DNA of 64,000 nt from Hyphochytrium catenoides (Eukaryota; Sar; Hyphochytriomycetes; Hyphochytriales; Hyphochytriaceae): assembly GCA_900088475.1 (NCBI GenBank), contig FLMG01000016.1, positions 8,836 to 72,835 of the forward strand. The letters are read 5' to 3'. Positions within the stretch are counted from its first letter, which is position 1; every line of letters begins with the position of its first letter. Shown piece after piece: positions 1 through 11,600 of the stretch. The notes under the pieces were generated by a model. That model saw only the letters and a program-made list of their open reading frames with translations, had not been told where the DNA came from and did no database searches. Position numbers and translations under genes: made by a program.

Positions 1-1391
1 ACTAGTGAGCGTTGAACGCAGGGAAGACTCTGCTGGAAAATAGAGTATGCACGAGAAAGCAACGTATCCATGTCTCTCGTTTCATTAGCACTTAGGTTCT
101 ATATCTTAATCTTGATCTCTACAGGTTCGGAAGCTACAAGATACGCTTCAGGAGACCAAACGGAAGGCATCGAGAGCTGAAGAAGGCCGGGAGCAGCTCA
201 AAATGGTGCGCAAAATCTAGGAAAGCTCTCCTTTGTTATCTGGTCTCATGGTCTGTCAGCTCTTCCACTACTTGTTTCATTTTTACTCATGCCGACCTCT
301 TTGCCTTCATAGAGGTTGCAGCAGCTTTCACATAGCGCAGCGGAGACCGGAAAAGAGCTCAATAACCTCAGAACGGACAACTTGGCACTTAGGAACGAGG
401 TGATCCTCTCACTGTGTGGCTAGGCGGCTCTACCCTCCTCCGCCTGCCTTGCGGAGTCACTAGCTCATGCGGTTCCAATCATTGTTAACCTGGCTTTCCT
501 GCTTTCGAAAGCCTTGGCGTTGCTGTTATGAGTTAGACTGTTGCTTGCGGCGTGCCTTTCAATATCATCTTCAAGCTTCTTCGTTTTTGCCATGTCTGCT
601 GTTGCCCTGCCATTGGAACCATCTAATGCCCCTAACCTGTTCCTCTCTCCTGCATCTCCTTCCGATGCTGCAGAATTTGAACCTGCGGCTAAAAGTGAAG
701 GAACTGCTCGCTTCTAAGGAAAAAGTATCCGAAACTGAGAAGCTACCCCGCGCACAGGTTGAAGAGAAAGTCACAAAGGTGTGTCACTGGATATTCTTGT
801 CCCTTTCCCCTTGTTTCCTTTTGCTGTAAGGATGTCTTATCTATGCCCGTCTCTTTGCGTTGTCTAAGTCATGGTCTCCAAACCGAAAGCAGGGAAAGGG
901 AAAGCAAATGACGGCAACCAAAGGCCTGCTCTCCAGAGTTGAAGAGGTAACGCTCTCTACATACTATGAGTCTGTCATGCTATCACACCTCTCACTCTCA
1001 ATGGGACCAAACGTCCGGCGCGCAGCTTGTGAAAGAAAATATTGATCTGAAGACGCAACTTGTGACGCAAACCCAGATAAAGAATTTGGGCCGAAGCCGC
1101 ACAATCCTAAAGAAGGATAAGCAAAAGATTGCATCAAAAGAAGGATCAGAGAACCACCCTTCCCGAGCAAACTCGTCATTTCTGGCCAAGAGCCAGGAAC
1201 GCTTTCGCGGTTCATCCTTATACTCTTCATCAGGATCAGAGGACGAGAAGGGCGGAAATAGAGAGGAGAGAACCGCCTACAAGCCTCAAAGACCTGGAGT
1301 TAGGTTAGAGGATGATCTTGGAATGACTACTCGCCTGCGACGCCTTACAGAAATGTACCAACGTGTGAAGCTGCAGAAAGAAGAGGGCTAG
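1..1391 (+). CDS. Coiled-coil protein, 3' part of a multi-exon gene (partial)
   Basis: I do not recognise this gene. Five in-frame exons can be joined: 125-205, 313-399, 674-778, 869-946 and 1026-1391, ending in TAG. All are phase 0 with GT..AG introns. Its 5' end lies upstream of the window. The first three exons read as charged heptad-like helix (for example VRKLQDTLQETKRKASRAEE and RLQQLSHSAAETGKELNNLR), so a coiled coil is likely. The last 120 residues are Ser/Arg/Glu-rich and look disordered, with a final charged stretch ending RLTEMYQRVKLQKEEG. A structural or cytoskeletal role is possible but not shown. An AATAAA lies about 175 bp past the stop. The exon chain is well supported by frame continuity; the function is unknown. 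Confidence 0.7.
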
Positions 1392-2402
1392 GTTGCTGTG
1401 TCCGTCTGTGACTCATTCTCCCGTCACTTGACAACGCTCATCTATTTATTAGGACCTTCCCTTCCTCACATGGTCCAAAGATCCCACAAACTGATGTTGA
1501 AGTCGAAGCTTCTCTGCCCGGCTTGTCTTTATAGGGGGGCATAAATGTCTGTATAGAGCCCTACAGAATAAAGTTGCGCCCTGTTCTGTTCCCAAGGAAG
1601 CCTCGCCTTCTGATGCCTTGCTCTGTTTGAGCCTATGTCTGATGATCCTCCAGGAAGCCCATGGACCGATGCATTATCTATACTACGTATTACCTCTTGT
1701 CAAATCATCACTATCTATAGACAGAAGGAAGGCTAGAGCAGTGGCACCACGTTGTATTTGGGAAGCGCACGAGCCCGTGCGCAGCACGAACATGTCTTCC
1801 CCATGGAAGTGCTTATCATGGTCGCAACACTTCGTTATCAAGGAAAGTAGCCACAAGCGGCGACGTTTCATTTGGGGCAAATATTCTTCTACAGTGCGTC
1901 ACGTTAGGGTCCGTGCTATCTAGGTTAGTCTCACGAAGCAAGGAGAGCTGTTCGCAACAGCTTCTTGCTTTGGTGGAGTTGAAGATTTTGAATTGCAGAG
2001 CGCTCTTGCTGCAACCGCGTAGGGTTTGGCGCTTTTTAGCGTCATCCATTCTACGAGGCACGCCATTCAAGAGCTACGCAAGGCCGCAAAAAAAGAAGAA
2101 AAGCCAGACACCATCCAAGTAGAGAGAGAGAAGAAGAATTGGATCCAAATCAGAACCAAAGCCATCTTGCATGGGAGCACAGCACCTTCCAGGCTGAGGT
2201 AGCGGGACCGTTAACAAACGACCTGTGCGGCCCAACAGGAGCTATCTTGCATGACGCTGCGAACAGGTCAGTAGCGCATACAAAGGCCAGTACATTGTAC
2301 GATCATTAGGTACTTCATTATAACAGAAATGTGGTGCTTCAGCATGTAAACAGGTGCCGGCACACGGAGTAGCGCTGGCTCATTGCTTTTCGTGCCATTC
2401 TT
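1392..2402. other. Intergenic region between convergent genes
   Basis: No convincing exon is seen. The stretch separates the stop of the coiled-coil gene (+) from the stop of the peroxygenase-lipoxygenase gene (-), so it should hold both 3' UTRs. AATAAA at 1567-1572 is a plausible polyadenylation signal for the + gene. Short open frames here lack homology signals and splice logic. Confidence 0.5.
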
Positions 2403-5162
2403 TTAGATAAAAACGTAGTGTGGCATTCTCTTGGGGTCAAGAAGGCGATAGGGCAAAACATTATCTTCGTCTGCTCGCTTATTGATGTCTTTCGAGATTG
2501 CTGCCAGAGACTTCATGAACTTGGTTACAGTGGAAGCGGTAGCGGCATTGTTGAAGTCAGCAGACTGCAGCCCGTCATAAAAGACTTGATCAGGAGTCAT
2601 CGGCCTCGCAAACATCAATCCTGTGAGTATGACATCCAGTGCGACAGGGTATGGGGGCAACCACTCAACAATGTTTGTGACCCCTCCTTTTGTCGATGGT
2701 ATAGCCTTCCCAATTGATGGTGTCTGGAAGGGAACTGTCATGCCCAACTGGAACGGGTTGTAGGCGTTCATCGCATGGTGGCGAGTGGTGCAGAGATGGA
2801 CAAAGTGGGCTAGATGGCTTGATAGGTCATCAACGGTCGTGAAAGAGGATGGAAAGCCCTTGACTTTTCCGGGGTCGCCAGTCTCCGCAGCCCATTTCTG
2901 CAACTCTTGGTCACCAGCGACCGCGCTGTCGCCTGGGTAGTAAACCTTAAGGTAGTCAGTGATAAACCTCTTCGTTGCTGCGTTTATGGCCAAGGCGTCC
3001 TAAAGAAGGGAGAGTGATCAATGAAAAGTTAGACCATGCCAGCCAGTGCATAGAGCTACTAGGCCAAGAATGGTTGAGCCAGGTTTCAAAGAACGTTACT
3101 GGGCAAGGATAGGATTAATGCAGCGGAGCCGGCCCCTAAACACCTTTGCAGACTAAAGCAGGGAACAACGTACCACGAAGTAGTCAAAAGAGGGTAGAAT
3201 ATCACTCAGTCCTCGGGTTTGGATCTGGACGTCCAACATATCTTTTTGCCAGGTCCATCCTTGAAATTTTATAGCCGTGAGCAACTGCGACCCTGCAGCC
3301 CCAAGGGAGTTCGTTCGATCACGAGTGCCACTGTCCGAAGGGTAGAGAAGCCTGAAAGCAGCGAGAGAGTTGCCAAAGAGAATCTTCGTATAAAATTCAA
3401 GCAATGCGCGAACCGGGTGATTCTTAGCCATTGTCCGGTAAAGTGCAACTTTGATAGGCTCAAGCGCAATGTGGCTGGACACAAAGTGGTCGACATTCTG
3501 CTCCTGAATGGCTGCGCTGTTGAAGAAGATTTTGGAGAGTAGCCAGTCATTGGCACTGTCCCTCGGAGAGAACACAAGTCCACCAGGAACTTCCACTTGG
3601 ATACCTAAGACTGACAACGCCCCGTCCTCGTTGGGTGAGTATTGAAAGAGCGCGATGGGATTCCCCATAGCTCTCCCTGGAACAATAAATGGCTTGATTA
3701 CTCGGAGATAAGATAGATCAGCAATGTAGAGCCGGCCAGAGCCCAACAATGTCTCTAGAGTGCTCGGCGCAAGCTGAAGATTAGCGTCCGTGAAACCCTC
3801 CGGAACTGCCGTCGCCTTCTGGAGCAAATGTGGGTACGAGGTAAAAAACTGCCTGGCGAATAGCTCATCGCTGGTAAAGTCATGCCGATTCAGCTCCGGC
3901 ACATCGCCAAAGAACTCATAGAGGGCAAGGTAGTCCTTAAGGGATTTAGGCACCTGGGTGGCAGTAGAGCTGAGCGCGAGAAGAAAGCTTGGAAGAACCT
4001 TTTTCTGATAAAATGGTAGAAGCTCGCCCATTAGCTGAGCATACTCTGCTTCTGCAATGATTAGTCCTTGGGACCCGTGAATGGTGGGAGAAATGCCTGC
4101 TCTCGGTGAGTAAGTAATGCCTTGGGAGCTGACCGCCAGCTGGAATCCTCGGAGGAAAGTCGCCGGATCATTACTTGGTAAAGAGAGATCTCCACTTAGC
4201 TGCTGGGCCACCATAGTGGCAGCACTTTGGAGGCGGCTCAAGGTTAAGGTCATTTGCGGCCGTGAGAAACCGGGCGGTAACTGCTCGTCTAGAAGGAAGG
4301 TCCGAATATCGGATACTTTGGCAACCCCTTCCTTCCCCAGTCTGTGAAGAATCAGAGCGGCTTCATGGAAGGCAGATGTGGACACCATAGGATTCCAAGC
4401 GAACTCTGGGTTCTGCTTCTTGGACTCTAAGAAGCGGATTTTCCTAGCAAGCGCTAATTCCTGAGCGCGAAGCGTTTTGCCGTCAGCAGAGAGTGACAAG
4501 AATGACTTGACAAGAGAGGCGTTGACCGCTGATGGATCGCCCCCAAGATAGGCGTCGTTATGCACTAGGGAGGCATCATGTTCCGCTGCATTATGCTTTG
4601 AGAGATCAGAGAGGGCAAAGCTATTCATGTCCGCTATTGCTCCCAACTTCTTGGCACCTGCTACGACTATCATTGAGAGCTCTGGGTCCACGTTGTAAAC
4701 GGCGTCAAGCGCAGCGATGAGGCTACTGACACTCACATCAGCACCGTTCCGGTTGATGTAGCCATGATTCGCAAGAGCGTTCAGTCCCGGACAAGGACTC
4801 CGTTTGAATGGCGCCGAGTTTCCTGGTACTCCGGAGACCTTGGTTCTGGGCGGCTTATAGTAAGCTCCGACTCTCAAAGACGGATTGTAGTCCTTCAAGA
4901 GCTCATCCTCTCCACTTCGCGATTCAGGTCCATAGTTTCGCGGGCGGTACGACCGTCGCATGCCGCCTCGCCTCTCCTGGAAGAGCTGTTGGAGGTCTTG
5001 GTGGAAGGGTAAAGGAAAAGCCTGCACAGTTACCGATTCCATTGCTGTCTGAAATGAGATCAGCCCCATTATTAGGAGCAAGGCAAGGGCTGAGCAGCGG
5101 TGGGATACAACGCACAGCGGCGCCATCCTTTGCCACATATGATGTTGGCGGCGTCCTACCAC
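2403..5162 (-). CDS. Heme-thiolate peroxygenase-lipoxygenase fusion protein
   Basis: Two exons, 5162-3174 and 2999-2403, joined in phase 0, encode 861 aa. A hydrophobic leader (about residues 22-45) ends near VQAFPLP and is followed by an Arg-rich stretch. Residues about 115-330 match the heme-thiolate peroxidase family (chloroperoxidase/unspecific peroxygenase): the PCP motif supplies Cys124 as heme thiolate ligand, and an EHD-S motif (Glu194-His195-Asp196) follows. Residues about 335-861 match lipoxygenase: a DELFARQFF segment near 432, iron ligands His559 and His564 (H-x4-H, followed by EP and later HP), His737 with Asn741 (H-x3-N), and a C-terminal isoleucine. The core lacks a PLAT domain and is short, like compact bacterial enzymes. 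Expected chemistry is dioxygenation of polyunsaturated fatty acid to hydroperoxide, with the heme domain acting on the hydroperoxide or using it as oxidant. Both domain junctions lie inside exon 1, so the fusion is not a splicing artefact. Substrate and regiochemistry cannot be read. Confidence 0.88.
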
Positions 5163-6855
5163 GATCTGCCGCGCTGACCTCGCAAGTCACGAAGTATCAA
5201 TGGTTCTGAAGTCCACCAATGTCGCGAAGAAGAAGTGATGACACGACACAGTTGCTATAATATGCTGCGATGATAGTCGCAATCGCGGCAAAAAGGAGAG
5301 GACCAGATCAACCCTGTGGCCGATCGATCCAGATCTTCCTTGTCAATGATCGTCAAAGAGAAGACAGGCAAGTGATAACTACGACGGGCATGGAATCTGG
5401 CGGGTCGCCTGAATGACAAATGGACAGATTGAACTAGGTCGTGCCGTTGCTAACAAGCAAGTGAATTCTTACTTTATAGACAAAGCAAGGCAGGACGAGG
5501 GATGCAACCTCTTTTTTATGGCTAGAAGAGCTCAATCATAGATTTATAAACATTGAGACTATGATTGAAGACCATTAGGAGCTCCAGCTTCGAGATTTTT
5601 AGCTAACCGCTAAACCCTCCTGTGACATCGAAGGAGCGCAGAGGCACTGCCGCTCTCTCTTGCTGTTCCCAAATCAAAGATACCCTTGCCGATCTCGAAG
5701 GGCAGCAGATGGGGAAGAGGGGAGAGATCGACCTCCCGAGATCATGGGTAGAGAGGAGTATCTCGGACATGGGCGGCCCTGACAAGATAGGAAGGTAGGG
5801 AGGAGCCATCAATCATCATCCAAAGCCAATATCTGCGAGTACTTCCAGTTTATCAGTGGACGAGATTGGTCGAGGAGGTACCGAGAGATTGAGAAAGGCG
5901 AATGTTTAGGTTCAGCAGGCTAGTCACTCCTAGTATGAGTACATTTCCGCCGACCAAGAGAACATGAGATAAATGTGGTTTGTCATCAGAGAGGAGGGAC
6001 AAGAAGGATAGACCAACAAGAGGTACAACAAGAGGAAGGTAAAGGTGGCAGTGACAAGAAGGGTCCGTAGTGAGAGGAGAAGAAGAACAAACCCACTAAT
6101 AATCTTAGTCGCAAAGGCCGCTTTCTTCTGTCGGTGGTGTTACTCAGTAAGTATATAAAAAAGCTACCGCTGATGGCGACATGATCGTGCATTCGCCTTG
6201 AAAGCGCCTACTTTTTTTCCTACTTCTTGGCCCTCTTCTTAGTAACCTTATCTGCTTACCTTATTCTTTGGGCTCCTCTTTTATCTCTGTGCAGCAGCGC
6301 AGAACTCCTTGCATGACTGCCAACACGAAAAATGGGTTCCTATGATGGCTATGGATGATTGGGCTGCTTACCACTAGGAAGCAGCAGCAGCAGGCTTCTG
6401 TTGTCGTCGGTGGCTCTTCTATCATCAGTGGTGGCACGAAGACTGTGAACTGTGCTTGATATCTTTCGCCCTCGCAGCCTTGCCACCTGTCTTTCTCTCA
6501 TAGATTGGTTTGTACTGCCGCCGCACTGCTGGTCGACCGATCTGCTGTGGATCTTTCCCGCCGCGGGTGACCCTTCAAAGATCTTCAGGCGACGCTTCAG
6601 AGCTGGGCTGCCAAATAATCAACTTAAATCTGTTGGGAGGGGAGTAATCTATGGGATTGTTCCTTGGGGATGCCCAATATTATGGCGATTTCATTTTGGG
6701 AGGTTTTGGGTCTAGGGGGGTTTGGCCTTGTTTGGGTGTTGTATACTACTGGGGCGACCACTCTGAGGGAGGGGGTGGTAGCCGTTTTACTCATCATTGA
6801 GGGGGACACCACGACCTTTGGGAAGGAAACAGAGAAAGAAAGTGGGTCATGCTTT

Positions 6856-6892
<37 letters not shown>

Positions 6893-8618
6893 GTCTCTCT
6901 CTGTGTCTCTCTCTCTCTTTCTCTGTCGTCTCTCTCTGTCAGGCTTTATCATCCCGCTTGCTCTCAAGAAAAACCCTTCTCTTCCTGCTGCTTGGATTGT
7001 CGACCTAGCTCTCTTCCGTCTTTGTTCTCCATCAAACCCTCGAGGCAACAATAGAGGAGACGATGCTGGGCTGATAGAGGTGGCGTAGGCTGCACCTGAG
7101 CTTATGCATAGCTAGAAGTACAAGGAGAAGAGTCAGTCTACGACCAGAGCGGACGGAGGCGGGACAGCAGAGCACATGAAGGCAGCCAAGAAGAGGAAGA
7201 GGAGCTCATCACTTGTTGAGGCCAGACAGAGAGGCATTGTGACATGGCTTCCTGCTGCTGTTTCTGTTGTTTGTCGTGGTCCCTTCCTTCCTTCTTTCTC
7301 CTTCTGAATTGTGTCAAGAACAGCTGGAATTTCAAGAACAAGCCATTCTCTCAACAATGGCGCAGTCAAGGCGACAAATTAGTCGAACGGCTCCTCTCTG
7401 ATTTGGGCAGGGGCGAGCTAAAAAATGGGGATGGAGCTGCCGTACCCTCCTGGCCCTCGCTTCGCTACTATGGTGCTTCTTCGATTTGGATAGGCCTGCA
7501 GGAGGCTGGGTGGGTTGAACAACAGCAGTGCGGTCTCAGCTGAGATATGATCACGCTCATCAAGCCGACTGTAACTTCTTCGAGAAGAATGTTTTCAGTA
7601 GTAAGAAGCCTGTCGTCCACAAGGAGGTAGGGTGATGACGTGGTAGGTAGATGGCGATAGATAGCTGAGGATGGGAAGAGGTGGTGGAGAAGAGGGGAGA
7701 AGCCAATGCCTTCTTCTTTCACCTCCTGGGCTCCACACGCTGCAGGGCTGGACTGTGGGTTCTAGATCTGGCTGTAAACCACAAAGACCCTTCCTCTCTT
7801 CCTCATGGTGGCGTCTCTTCGATCCCCATGAGACTCAGTCAAAAAAGATAGTGACAACTAGGAAGAGTAGAACTAGAACTAGATGTAGCGGAGATTGCTG
7901 CTGCTTGTTCCCTTGCTATCGAGAAGTAATAGTCGCGGGGGTCTCCATCTGAATTGAAAGAAGGCACTCAGAGGACGAGGAGCGCGTGGTGCAAGAAAGA
8001 AGATCGGTCAACACGCTCTTCCAAAGCCAAAGCTGGGGCCAGGCAAGTGTCCTTACTGTGCCCACTTTAAGAGTGATGACATTGTTTAGAATATTTTTTA
8101 TTCAGCAAACGAGAGGTTGCTTTTTTCTTAGCTCACTCAACTTCTTTGTTTTCTCATCCTCCGGGGATGAAAATGTCATGAAATGGACACATCTTCAGCC
8201 CTTCTCTTTGCTTTCCTTCCCTTTGTTGGCAACGTCACGATAGAAGAGGCACCTTGGTCCATTCGCCTGCCCTCTTTCTTCTGTCCTTCTACAGCTCCTC
8301 CAGCGATTCTTCAGCCGTGACCATTCCGGGTTACCATTGAGAGTGATACGTATAATAAAGCGTGAGACTGTTAACTCATTAGAATAAAGTGAGGAGACCA
8401 GCTCACTTTTTGCTTTGCATCTTCAGGGATAGCTCATAATCTGCGGCATTTTGCTAGCTTCTTCTTTGTTTGGGCGTGCATTGCTTCAAAGAACGGAGGC
8501 CAATTATTGGTGCTTGCTGACTTCTTAAGGCGGCGCTGCTATTAACCACGCAGTGGAGCGCGGACCCTAGACAGACTCGGTCCTTCATATTGGCCATCCT
8601 TCATCATATTCTGGCATA
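5163..8618. other. Long non-genic region with CT microsatellite
   Basis: About 3.4 kb between the divergent peroxygenase-lipoxygenase (-) and membrane/FAD (+) genes. I see no open frame with recognisable protein features and no exon chain. Base composition is patchy, with pyrimidine-rich tracts and a (CT)n microsatellite near 6858-6940. It could hold promoters, long 5' UTRs, noncoding RNA or decayed repeats. The small frames in 6452-8243 are mostly low complexity. Confidence 0.5.
6858..6945. repeat. (CT)n microsatellite, interrupted
   Basis: A run of CT dinucleotides on the + strand broken by CCTG, TGTG and TTTC interruptions. It generates spurious Ser/Leu-rich open frames in two + frames and Arg/Glu-rich frames on the - strand. 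Confidence 0.9.
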
Positions 8619-11600
8619 ATGGGGGTGGCAGATTGGGCAAAGCCCCAGGAGACCTACTCCAGCTACAACTTCCTAGGTTCAAGTGAGACGCGGTCCTACT
8701 TTCATCAGCACTTGAAGTCAGAAGAGTTCACCACCTTCAGTCCTCAGTTCTTCTTTTGGTCCATGCTATGGTTCATTGGCTTTGCTATACTGAACGCTGC
8801 TTGGCGCAGTGGGAAGCTTGGATCTGTGGCAAGTAAACTGAGTCCTATTCGTCGTGTCCAGCTAATGTTCCAGCTTCTAAGCCTTATTGCGAGTCTGCTT
8901 ATGCTGGGAGTCATGGTAGTGGTTACGACATATGGAGAGCTCTCCACGGTCCTATACACTGGCAGTCTCACTCACGAGTACTCGGAGGAAAAGTTTGTCG
9001 ATGAATGGTCCTCTCCCCCTCGTGCAGTCAAGAAAGCTTCAATGCTGATGCTCTTCGCTGGATATGCAGTGGTGCCCGTAACCACCTTATATGTCATGGA
9101 GATTCTAGGCGTTTCCTTAACGATCTCGCTTTCTCCTGCAGCAGCCACTGAAGCCAGCAGAAGGCAGGCTACTCCACAAAGCCCATCTTCTGCTGATACC
9201 GACCGGCGCATGGTCGCAGAGACACCTCCCCCTCAGACTATTGCCGACAAGCCTCCAGCAGCTAGGGTGGATAGTACCGCTGATGACTCTGGCAGCAGAA
9301 AAGACGCCAACATCGGAGTTGTAATGAAAGACAGCGCCAGCAGGCGCAAACGGAGTGCCGAAGGTGGTGATAGTCGTCTGAGTCCCACGGATAATGGGAG
9401 CCCGATGTCCCCGGTAGTGGCAAGATATCCTCCTGATAACTCCCTTGCTGGCAGCACAAGGGAGGGAGAGGAGGAGACGGCAATGACCCGTAGTCTTTTG
9501 GTCGTGTTTATACATCACCTTATCGTCCTGCTGCTCTACTGCATGGGTCTGTCACCGATGTTCGAGTGTATGGATATGGCCTACTTCAGGATGGCATGGA
9601 TCCTCTCTCTGCACATTGCTTTGGAGTTCCCCTGCTTTCTCGCTATCATAGCCTATAGAGTGAGCGATAATAAGCACCTCGTGAGGCGCGGTATGGAAGG
9701 ATGTGCCATCTACACTCTCATTCTGCGGATCTCTGTCAATGTCCTCGCGTTTCTCTCCTACCTGGATATCGCTTGGCTAAGGCTGAAATTCACTGACTGG
9801 GATCTCTTCTGGCGCTGGACATTTCCTTGGATTTTCATCATCCTCGTCCTAGCTCAGCTGTACATAGTTCGCATCTATTGGATCATCCGCACCAAGGCCA
9901 TGATGGAGACTGAGACCCTTGACCTGTCACTACAGAGACAGCAGCTGGAGTCTGGAAGGGGCAAGGAAGAAATAACTAGTTTAGGTGACAATAAGGTTGT
10001 TCAGCTCTCCTCTGCAGAAGATGGCGTGAACTCAGTGGATGGATCGAGAGAGAGAGCGAAGAGCGGGTTCTCCCAATCCTCCTGGTCGTCGCCAGCAGCT
10101 GCGCGCTTCACCAAGGCTACTTCATCTATGATGTTGGCCCTGGAGGTCCCAGCAAGCGGTGGAAGGTCTAACAACCGAGTAATGTACGACAAAGCAGCTG
10201 CTCCTGCTGGTACCCTCATGGATTACTATCTACGCCTGCCTTTCAAAAGGTTAACAGTCCTCGCTATCTTCTTCTTATTCTTGATTTGCGTACTATTCAT
10301 CTGGATCCCATTCTCCTGTGAGACATGCTCCATAGCCAAGCAGCGCGTAGCTGTCATTGGAGGAGGGCCAAGTGGGCTGGTGGCCGCATGGACTCTAGCC
10401 AAGACCTCACCTAACTTTGAGATAACGCTCTTCGAAAAGGACAACCGCTTAGGAGGCGCAGCCTACACTTCCAACTATGTGGACGAGGATACTGGCGTGG
10501 TAACTGGAATAGATCTGGCCTTCCGAGCCTTTATAGACTACTATAACTTTGAGGATCTTATTGATGAGCTCGGCATCGACGTGGATAAAGAGATAGAGTC
10601 CCTCTCCACTGGCTTCTCTTCACAGTTCAACGATCAAAAAGCAAACGAGAGTGTGTTTGTTACCTCTGCGGAGTTTTCTCGGCCCCTCGCTGCTGGAAAG
10701 TCAAAGTACGACTTCCATATGGAGCGAGTTCGGCTGAGAGAGCTCTTGGAGGACGCTTCAGCGACGTACTCGGAGGAAGTGCTCATGACAAAGACTTTGG
10801 GCGATTTCCTCAATGAACATAACTTTTCTCGTGTTTTCATTGAGGTGCACATGAAGTCCTGTCTCTTCCTTTACGTGGGAACAGCAGCAAAGTATCTCTC
10901 TACCCCTCTATCCGTAATTCTATTCCTGGAGAAGAATGTACACATTTGCACGTCGATGGATATGGATGGCCGAGCCTTGACTAAGAACTTCAGGAATGGT
11001 ACCCAGGTGTATGTAGAAAGGCTCGCGGCGAGGTTACGGGAAGACGGTGTCACCATCCGGACGCAGACTGAGGTTCAGAAACTCTCCCCAAGCTCAAGGA
11101 GTGGCCTCCCACTAAGGACGACAAAGACAAATGTCCTTCTGAATGGTGGCCAGGAGGAGGAGTTTGATCACGTCATCATCGCGCTCAGAGTCCCTCATCT
11201 TATACCCCTGCTTGCCGCAAGTCCAGATAGCTTTCACGCTCTGAATATTCCTAGAAGGCTGTATAATACGGCCAACATGGAGATCACTGACGTCGCAGCG
11301 GTGGTGACAGCGGCCAAGAATGGACGACACTCTCCCATCGACATCATCTCCGCTAACTCTCTTAGCGGCACCAGGCCGAGTACTCTGATTGTTGACGACA
11401 AAGATTCCAACCAGACCAGGCAATGCTACATGTTTGAGCAATGCAACCATTTCCCAGCCGACATCAAGGATGACCTCTCGACGACAGAACCGGTATCCAT
11501 CGGCTTCCAGTTCTTTGACGTGACAAAGTGCTATGACAAGGAGTCCATGAACTCCGTGGGTCCTTTCATTCTGTACGCTGCGACTCCGCTCATCGAGAAG

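Noticed and set aside
3153-3173. Apparent stop that would truncate the lipoxygenase domain before its third iron ligand
   Set aside because: A GTACGT donor at 3173 and an AG acceptor at 3000 join the two parts in phase 0 and restore the complete ligand set, so this is an intron and not a pseudogene break.
6794-7088. Overlapping Ser/Leu-rich and Arg/Glu-rich frames
   Set aside because: Produced by the CT microsatellite; no unique sequence signal.
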